From positions 1 through 12,324 of the forward strand of contig DASYMJ010000294.1 of assembly GCA_036009105.1 (NCBI GenBank): 12,324 bases of DNA, given 5' to 3'. The notes beneath the pieces were generated by a model. That model searched no databases and was not told the DNA's origin. It saw only the letters and a program-made list of their open reading frames with translations. The position numbers and the translations under genes are program-made. The stretch is from JAFAVZ01 sp036009105. GTDB lineage: Bacteria > Acidobacteriota > Thermoanaerobaculia > Gp7-AA8. Below are positions 7,543 to 12,324 of the stretch, piece after piece; position 1 is the stretch's first letter; the number at the start of each line of letters is the position of its first letter.

Positions 7543-8259
7543 TCAGGAGGAGGCCAGCCCGAACAAAGCTTCGGCCCGAGGGAGCTTCTCCGGCTGCGGC
7601 GCCTTCTCTTCCGTGATGCGGCCATGCTCGAGGGTGATGACGCGCCGGCCGCTCTCCCGGATCAGGTCGCGGTCGTGCGTGGCCAGCAGGATGGTCGACC
7701 CGCGCAGGTTCGCCTCGGAGAAGATCTGCACGATGTCGTGCGAGAGGTCGGGGTCGAGGTTGCCGGTCGGCTCGTCGCCGATGAGGATGAGCGGGTCGTT
7801 GATCAATGACCGGGCGATGGCCACGCGCTGCTGCTCGCCGCCGGAGAGCTGCGGCGGATAGGAGTTCAGCTTGTGATGCAGGCTCACCGCGCGCAGCGCC
7901 TGGTAGGCCTTCTTCTTGTGCTCCCTGGGCGGGACGTTCAGCACGGTGAGGATGAAGGAGAGGTTCTCGAAGACCGTCATCCGCTCGATGAGCTTGAAGT
8001 CCTGGAAGACCATGCCGATCTCGCGGCGGAAGTAGGGGAGGTGGGAGCGGCGCATGGTGTTGAGGTTGCGCCCGTTGACGATGATCTGCCCCTCGCTGGC
8101 CACCATCTGGCGGAGGATGAGCTTGAGCAGCGTCGACTTGCCCGCGCCGCTCGGCCCGGTGAGAAAGACGAAGTCGCCTTTCTCGATGTGAAACGTCACG
8201 TCATGCAGCGCCGTGGAGTAGCGATCGAACTTCTTCGTGACGTGGTAGAAGTGGATCAT
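7543..8259 (-). CDS. ftsE: Cell division ATP-binding protein FtsE
   Basis: The cytoplasmic ABC-type ATPase of FtsEX, 238 residues. All ABC motifs are present: Walker A GPSGAGKS (35-42), Q-loop glutamine at 86, signature LSGGEQQR (138-145), Walker B LILIGDE (157-163) and the switch histidine H195 in LLATHDRD. The YFRREIGMVFQDFKL stretch (76-90) and the early MIHFYHVTKKF are typical of FtsE rather than of LolD or MacB. The C terminus extends about 15 residues beyond the usual end (EEKAPQPEKLPRAEALF), of unknown role. It is the first gene of ftsE-ftsX and is divergent from fluC across a palindromic spacer. The start codon lies directly at the edge of that palindrome. Confidence 0.95.
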   Translation of the reverse strand: MIHFYHVTKKFDRYSTALHDVTFHIEKGDFVFLTGPSGAGKSTLLKLILRQMVASEGQIIVNGRNLNTMRRSHLPYFRREIGMVFQDFKLIERMTVFENLSFILTVLNVPPREHKKKAYQALRAVSLHHKLNSYPPQLSGGEQQRVAIARSLINDPLILIGDEPTGNLDPDLSHDIVQIFSEANLRGSTILLATHDRDLIRESGRRVITLEHGRITEEKAPQPEKLPRAEALFGLASS

Positions 8260-8358
8260 GAGTTAAACGATGAACGGGGAAGGATGAACGATGAACGAAC
8301 CGGGTGGGCGGCGTTCATCGTTCATCCTTCCTCGTTCATCGTTCATCATTAAATCATG
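8257..8358. repeat. Heptad-repeat palindrome, site 4, spanning a divergent promoter region
   Basis: The left arm has 7-base units in register: ATGAACG (8270-8276), GGGAAGG (8277-8283), ATGAACG (8284-8290) and ATGAACG (8291-8297). The right arm mirrors them: CGTTCAT twice (8312-8325), CCTTCCT (8326-8332), CGTTCAT twice (8333-8346). The variant unit GGGAAGG is preserved at the corresponding place in both arms. The loop is 8298-8311. The similarity continues outward through TTAAAC/ATTAAA to the start codons of ftsE (8259-8257, minus) and fluC (8356-8358), so the whole divergent spacer is one palindrome. Promoters for both genes must lie within or overlap it; the best -10-like hexamer for fluC is CATCAT at 8344-8349 (4 of 6, 6 bases before ATG), which is weak. 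Confidence 0.85.
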
Positions 8359-8742
8359 TCTCGCTACCTCATCGTCGGTGCCGGCGGCTTCGCGGGGGCG
8401 ATCGCGCGCTATGCAATCGGCGTCTGGATCGGCTCGCTGTGGCGGAAGCCGTTCCCGCTCGGCACGTTCGTCATCAACATCAGCGGGTGCTTTCTCCTCG
8501 GCGCGTTCCTCGCGTTCGCGGCGGAGCGCGCCTCCATCGACGAGACCTGGCGCCTCCTCATCGCTACCGGTTTTCTCGGCGCGTACACCACGTTCTCCAC
8601 GTTCGAGCACGAGACGTTCGCGCTCGCACGCCGCGGGGCCTTGGGATGGGCGCTGCTGAATGTCGCAGCGTCGGTGATCATCGGTTACGTCGCCGTTCGT
8701 GTCGGGACGGTGGCGGCGTTCACCCTTCGTTCATGGCCGTAA
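8356..8742 (+). CDS. crcB: Fluoride ion exporter FluC (CrcB)
   Basis: A 128-residue inner-membrane fluoride channel that works as a dual-topology homodimer to expel fluoride from the cytoplasm. Four hydrophobic segments are visible at about 3-24, 35-56, 66-84 and 97-120. Family motifs are GAGGFAGAIARY (8-19, with R18), GTFVINISGCFLLG (36-49, with the pore asparagine N41) and GAYTTFSTFE (75-84), whose F80 and F83 form the phenylalanine box and whose T78-T79 region binds the central sodium ion. It is a complete single-copy version, not one of the paired heterodimeric forms in this window. No fluoride riboswitch is seen upstream: the spacer is the site 4 palindrome and leaves no room for one. 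Confidence 0.95.
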   Translation: MSRYLIVGAGGFAGAIARYAIGVWIGSLWRKPFPLGTFVINISGCFLLGAFLAFAAERASIDETWRLLIATGFLGAYTTFSTFEHETFALARRGALGWALLNVAASVIIGYVAVRVGTVAAFTLRSWP

Positions 8743-8762
8743 CCTGACGTCACAATTCGTAA

Positions 8763-8785
8763 CGCCGCGAGGAAGACTCGCGGCG
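8763..8785. terminator. Perfect GC-rich hairpin after fluC, possible terminator
   Basis: CGCCGCGAG (8763-8771) and CTCGCGGCG (8777-8785) form a perfect 9-bp stem with the loop GAAGA, 20 bases after the fluC stop. No U tract follows, so it is not a textbook intrinsic terminator. It is also 25 bases before the next start codon and could sit in that gene's leader. The rest of the 8743-8810 spacer shows no convincing promoter; CACAAT at 8751-8756 is a weak -10 candidate. Confidence 0.45.
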
Positions 8786-8810
8786 CGCCGTCGCCCAGAT
8801 TGTCGGCATC

Positions 8811-10979
8811 ATGAAATGCACGGCAATCGTCCTGGCGATGGGGATCGCCGGCTCCGCGTACGCGATCCCGACGCGGATCAACATCTCGAAGATCGACGCG
8901 GGCATCGTCCTCAACGGCGACCTCTCCGACGCCGGCTGGCGGAAGGCGCAGCGCATCGAGACCTTCGTCGAGTACTACCGCGGCGACAACGTCGCGCCTC
9001 CAGTGAAGACGACGGCGCTGCTGACCTACGACGCGCAATACGTCTACGTCGGCTTCGACGCGCGCGATCCGCGGCCGGCGGAGATCCGCGCGCCGTTCGT
9101 CGACCGCGACCAGGTGCTGGCCGACCAGGACTACGTCTCCATCGTCATCGACACGCAGAACGACCACCGCTCGGCCATCATCTTCCGGGTCAATCCGCGG
9201 GGCATCCAGGCGGACAGCGTCCTCAATGACGCGAACGGCGTGGAGGACTTCGCGCCCGACTTCTTCTTCGAGACCAGGGCGCGGGAGACGCCGGGCGGGT
9301 GGATGGCGGAGCTGCGCATCCCGCTCTCCTCGCTGCGCTATCCGAGCAGCGATCCGCAGACGTGGGGGGTGATCCTGACCCGCAACTATCCGCGCGACTT
9401 CCGCTACATGATGGCCAACACGCCGATCCCGAAGAGCACGAACTGCTTCGTCTGCCACGCGGCGGAGCTCACCGGCCTGACCGGCCTGCCCACGGGCGGA
9501 CATCTCACCCTCGCCCCCTACACCACGGCCAACCGCTACGAGCACGCCGAGACGCGGGACATGATCACCGACCCGATGCGCAGCGACGTCGGCCTCGACC
9601 TGAAGTGGAAGCCGAGCGCGAAGCTGACCGTGGACGGCACGCTCAATCCCGATTTCTCCCAGATCGAGTCGGACGCGCCGCAGGTCTCGGTCAACAACCG
9701 GTTCGCGCTCGACTATCCGGAGAAGCGGACGTTCTTCCTGGAAGGGGTCGACCTCTTCTCCACGCCTCTGCGCGCCGTCTACACGCGGGCCATCACCTCG
9801 CCGGCCTGGGGGGCGCGCGCGACCGGCCAGATGGGGAGGAGCGCCTACACCATGCTCATCGCCGAGGACCGCGGCGGCGGCACGGTCATCCTGCCGGGAC
9901 TCTACGGCTCGGAAACCGTGGCTCAGGATTTCCGCTCCCGCGTCTTCCTCGGCCGCGTCCGCACCTCGCTCGGCAACTCGTACGCCGGCATGCTGGCCAC
10001 GGCGCGTGAAGTGGAAGGCGGCGGCTACAACCGCGTCCTCGGGCCGGACGTGCTGTGGAAGCCGACCCCCGAGAACCGCCTCTCCGCGCAACTGCTGTTC
10101 AGCACGACGGAGAACCCGAAGCGGGCCGACCTGAGCGCGCAATTCGACGGCTCGGCTTCGCGCGGCCACGCCCTGCGCGCCTGGGGCACCCGCGACCGCC
10201 CGCGCTACGACCTGTTCGCCGAGGTGCAGGACCTCTCGCCCCGGTTCCGCGATGACAACGGGTTCATTCCGAAGGTGGGGATGCGCCTCGTGTACGGCGA
10301 GATCGGCGGGCACTGGTACCCCAAACGCGGCTTCTTCAGCTTCGTGCGGCCGTATTTTGCGGCGCAGCACAACGTCGCGTACGAGGGCGGCCAGTCGACG
10401 CGGCGGGCGATCTTTCCCGGCGCGTACTTCGAGGGGAAGTGGGGGAGCTCGGGCTGGGTGACGCTCCGCGCCGCCGATGCGGAGCGCGTAGACGGCCGCA
10501 TCCTCGGCTACCGTTTCGCGGAGTGGTCGCTGCGCGCGAACCCGATCCGCAGCCTGCCCGCGGTGCAGCTCAACGGCACCTTCGGCCAGCGCATCGACTA
10601 CACGCGCAGCCGCGTCGGCCGGGGCGGCGTGGTGGATCTGTCATCGACCGTGCGGCCGACCGATCACCTGGAGCTCATCGGCAGCGTGAAGCGCGACTGG
10701 GTGGAGGAGTCGTACGCGGCGAACATCGAGCGGATGAAGATGACGTACACGTTCTCGGCCCGCTCCCTGGTCCGCCTCATCGGCCAGCATGAGGACACCG
10801 ACCTGCGCGCCTCGCGCGACGGCGGCCTGTCACTGTCCGCCCTCTATGCCTATCGCCTGAATTGGCAGACGGTGTTCTTCGTCGGCTACGGCGACCAACG
10901 CACGCTCGACGAGCGCGAGGCGCTGCGCCCCAGTGGCCGGTCGATGTTTTTGAAGGTGGCGTATGCGTTCCAGAGGTAA
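8811..10979 (+). CDS. Secreted CBM9-like / DUF5916 outer-membrane barrel protein with CxxCH
   Basis: A 722-residue exported protein of unknown function. The N terminus is a short signal peptide (residues 1-18, cleavage expected after AYA). A CBM9-like domain follows, about residues 22-200: LNGDLSDAGWRKA, then LLTYDAQYVYVGFDARD and GWMAELRIPLSSLRY, which match the 'LDGxLdexxW', 'YDxxxLYvgxxxxD' and 'WxxExxIPlxxLry' pattern. The remaining two thirds are the DUF5916 region, rich in alternating hydrophobic strands such as LTVDGTLNPDFSQIESD and FPEKR-like DYPEKRTFFLEG, as expected for an outer-membrane beta-barrel. The last strand ends MFLKVAYAFQR. At the junction lies C212-FV-C215-H216, the form of a c-type heme attachment site. 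It might bind or import a glycan or another ligand; the ligand is not known for this family. Confidence 0.85.
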   Translation: MKCTAIVLAMGIAGSAYAIPTRINISKIDAGIVLNGDLSDAGWRKAQRIETFVEYYRGDNVAPPVKTTALLTYDAQYVYVGFDARDPRPAEIRAPFVDRDQVLADQDYVSIVIDTQNDHRSAIIFRVNPRGIQADSVLNDANGVEDFAPDFFFETRARETPGGWMAELRIPLSSLRYPSSDPQTWGVILTRNYPRDFRYMMANTPIPKSTNCFVCHAAELTGLTGLPTGGHLTLAPYTTANRYEHAETRDMITDPMRSDVGLDLKWKPSAKLTVDGTLNPDFSQIESDAPQVSVNNRFALDYPEKRTFFLEGVDLFSTPLRAVYTRAITSPAWGARATGQMGRSAYTMLIAEDRGGGTVILPGLYGSETVAQDFRSRVFLGRVRTSLGNSYAGMLATAREVEGGGYNRVLGPDVLWKPTPENRLSAQLLFSTTENPKRADLSAQFDGSASRGHALRAWGTRDRPRYDLFAEVQDLSPRFRDDNGFIPKVGMRLVYGEIGGHWYPKRGFFSFVRPYFAAQHNVAYEGGQSTRRAIFPGAYFEGKWGSSGWVTLRAADAERVDGRILGYRFAEWSLRANPIRSLPAVQLNGTFGQRIDYTRSRVGRGGVVDLSSTVRPTDHLELIGSVKRDWVEESYAANIERMKMTYTFSARSLVRLIGQHEDTDLRASRDGGLSLSALYAYRLNWQTVFFVGYGDQRTLDEREALRPSGRSMFLKVAYAFQR

Positions 10980-11045
10980 CAAATTGTGTCAACCGTCGCG
11001 GCGGCCGAGACCCGCGTGAGACGATATCCGTAAGACCACCAAGCC

Positions 11046-12324
11046 ATGCGCCGCCTCTTCCGCCGCTCCATTCTCTGGCTCCTGCCGGTCGTGGTCATCC
11101 CACTCGGCGTGCTGCTGGTGATGCAGTACCGCTTCCTGCGCACGCTGGAGCGGAACACGGCGTCGGCGGAGCGGAACTGGCTGCGCAGCACGCTGGAAGA
11201 CGTCAGCCGGGAGATCGAGGGCTACTACCGCACCACCGCCGACCGCACGCTGACCCTCTCGCCCGCCGCGCTCGAGTCGCCCGAGCAGCTGGCCGAGCAC
11301 TTCCGCCGCCACCCGCTGGCGGGGGCGAAGACCTACTTCACCATCCGCTATCGCGAGATGGGGGAGGCCTCGTACTTTGATGGCCACGGCAAGGAGAAGT
11401 CGCTGACCGGCGAAGAGGCGCAGGCGGTGAAGGTGGCCACGGTCTCCTGGGCCATGCTGCACAAGCTGCAGAGCGCGGTGCCGACGCAGGTGGTCGGCGT
11501 CGACGAGCGCGATGGGCACAACCGCGTGCTGCTCAAGCCGATCACCGACGAGCAGCTGCACGTGACCGGCGTGGCGGGCGTGGTGCTGGACAACGACGCC
11601 GCGCGCAACGCGATGCTGCAGATCGCCGCCCGCACGGCCAAGCAGCGCTTCCAGGACTACAGCGACTTCGCCATCATGCTCGGCGAGCCGCGGCGGTTCG
11701 CGCCGCGCGGCAGCGGCCAGCGCGAGTTCATCTCCCAGCCGCTGCCGTTCCTCTTCACCGACTGGCGCGTCGGCATCCGCGACATCTGCGCCTCCCCCGA
11801 GGAGATCGCCGCCATCAACTTCCGCATCAATGCGATGTGGACCGGCGTGGCGGCGGCCATCCTCTTCGCCGCCATCGCCCTGGCGACGCATGCCGTGGCC
11901 CGGCAGGCGAAGCTCTCCCAGATGAAGAGCGACTTCGTCTCCAACGTCTCGCACGAGCTGCGCACGCCGCTCTCCTCCATCCGCGTGTTCGGCGAGTACA
12001 TGCGCCTGGGGCGCGTCACGAAGACGGACAAGATCGTCGAGTACGGCGAGTACATCGAGGCGGAGAGCCGGCGTCTGACGCAGCTCATCAACAACATCCT
12101 CGACTTCTCGAAGATCGAGTCGGCGGACAAGAAATACCACTTCTCCGAGTCGGATCTGGCGTGCCTGGTGGGCGGCGTGGTGGCGGCGTTCGAGATGCCG
12201 CTGCGCGAGAAGGGCTTCGCCATCACGTTCGAAGCGCCGTCGAACGCACTGCCGCCGGTCTCCATTGACAAAGATGCATTGGCGCAAGCGGTGGTGAACC
12301 TGCTCGACAACGCGGTGAAGTACT
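11046..12324 (+). CDS. Membrane sensor histidine kinase, 3' end outside the window
   Basis: 426 codons are visible and the frame is open at the window end. It begins with a basic MRRLFRR and a membrane helix at about 8-26. An extracytoplasmic sensor region follows to about residue 262, with an early coiled-coil-like stretch (LERNTASAERNWLRSTLEDV) and no recognised named domain. A second helix lies at about 265-285. The kinase core has the H-box FVSNVSHELRTPL with the phosphoacceptor His303, a DHp helix ending LINNILDFSKIE, and the N-box NLLDNAVKY (Asn422). The G-boxes and the rest of the ATP lid are beyond the edge. The ATG at 11046 is the first in frame before the basic N terminus; no clear Shine-Dalgarno sequence or promoter is seen in the 66-base spacer. 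A response regulator is probably encoded downstream. The stimulus is unknown. Confidence 0.92.
   Translation, partial: MRRLFRRSILWLLPVVVIPLGVLLVMQYRFLRTLERNTASAERNWLRSTLEDVSREIEGYYRTTADRTLTLSPAALESPEQLAEHFRRHPLAGAKTYFTIRYREMGEASYFDGHGKEKSLTGEEAQAVKVATVSWAMLHKLQSAVPTQVVGVDERDGHNRVLLKPITDEQLHVTGVAGVVLDNDAARNAMLQIAARTAKQRFQDYSDFAIMLGEPRRFAPRGSGQREFISQPLPFLFTDWRVGIRDICASPEEIAAINFRINAMWTGVAAAILFAAIALATHAVARQAKLSQMKSDFVSNVSHELRTPLSSIRVFGEYMRLGRVTKTDKIVEYGEYIEAESRRLTQLINNILDFSKIESADKKYHFSESDLACLVGGVVAAFEMPLREKGFAITFEAPSNALPPVSIDKDALAQAVVNLLDNAVKY

Noticed and set aside
8260..8355. Fluoride riboswitch upstream of fluC
   Set aside because: The whole spacer is the heptad palindrome; no crcB-type aptamer core with its pseudoknot sequence can be found, and there is too little free sequence.
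8685..10370. Antisense open frame of about 561 codons opposite the DUF5916 gene
   Set aside because: The sense strand encodes a protein with a signal peptide and domain motifs; the antisense translation is compositionally biased and has no recognisable motifs. The similar antisense frames at 3935-5257 and 10989-12287 were rejected for the same reason.
10980..11045. Promoter or RNA gene between the DUF5916 gene and the histidine kinase gene
   Set aside because: No -10/-35 pair with acceptable spacing, no strong hairpin with a U tract and no repeat arms are visible in these 66 bases.

Overview
This is a GC-rich chromosomal segment with mostly housekeeping and envelope genes, densely packed with short spacers. 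The gene mix suggests a Gram-negative soil- or sediment-type bacterium, most likely Acidobacteriota: a DUF1501 protein, a CBM9/DUF5916 outer-membrane barrel, a WcaJ-type exopolysaccharide starter enzyme, and ftsEX beside fluC. That placement is an inference from gene content and base composition; there is no rRNA or other marker here. No phage, insertion sequence, CRISPR array, tRNA or rRNA is visible.

Layout, left to right. (1) 2-1186 (+): 3' part of a DUF1501 protein. (2) 1290-3938 (+): a three-gene operon with overlapping ends, encoding a small four-cysteine zinc-ribbon protein, a WbaZ-like GT4 glycosyltransferase and a WcaJ-like polyprenyl-phosphate sugar transferase. The last two probably start and extend a lipid-linked exopolysaccharide or O-antigen unit. 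(3) 4046-5335 (+): hemL of tetrapyrrole synthesis. (4) 5406-6164 (-): a dapB-like lysine/peptidoglycan gene converging on hemL. (5) 8259-6252 (-): an ftsE-ftsX operon ending in a decayed SDR gene. (6) 8356-8742 (+): fluC/crcB. (7) 8811-10979 (+): a CBM9/DUF5916 barrel with a CxxCH motif. (8) 11046-end (+): a membrane histidine kinase cut by the window edge.

The most unusual content is intergenic. Four spacers (1183-1278, 3944-4025, 5331-5410, 8257-8358) hold imperfect palindromes whose arms are tandem 7-base units sharing a GTT core. The heptad differs between sites, yet both arms of one site match. They occur in co-directional, convergent and divergent spacers, so they are not simply terminators. 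At 5331-5410 the palindrome supplies the stop codons of both flanking genes. At 8257-8358 it runs from one start codon to the other. A fifth spacer (6176-6248) holds a BIME-like pair of inverted REPs, each with a GTAG foot.

Three transcription units (zinc-ribbon operon, hemL, dapB) have a strong -10 hexamer only 6-12 bases before the start codon, with no Shine-Dalgarno sequence, which implies leaderless or nearly leaderless mRNAs. Two of these -10 boxes touch or immediately follow a heptad arm. Other points worth checking are a DapB that lacks the canonical catalytic histidine and the SDR pseudogene fused translationally to the end of ftsX.
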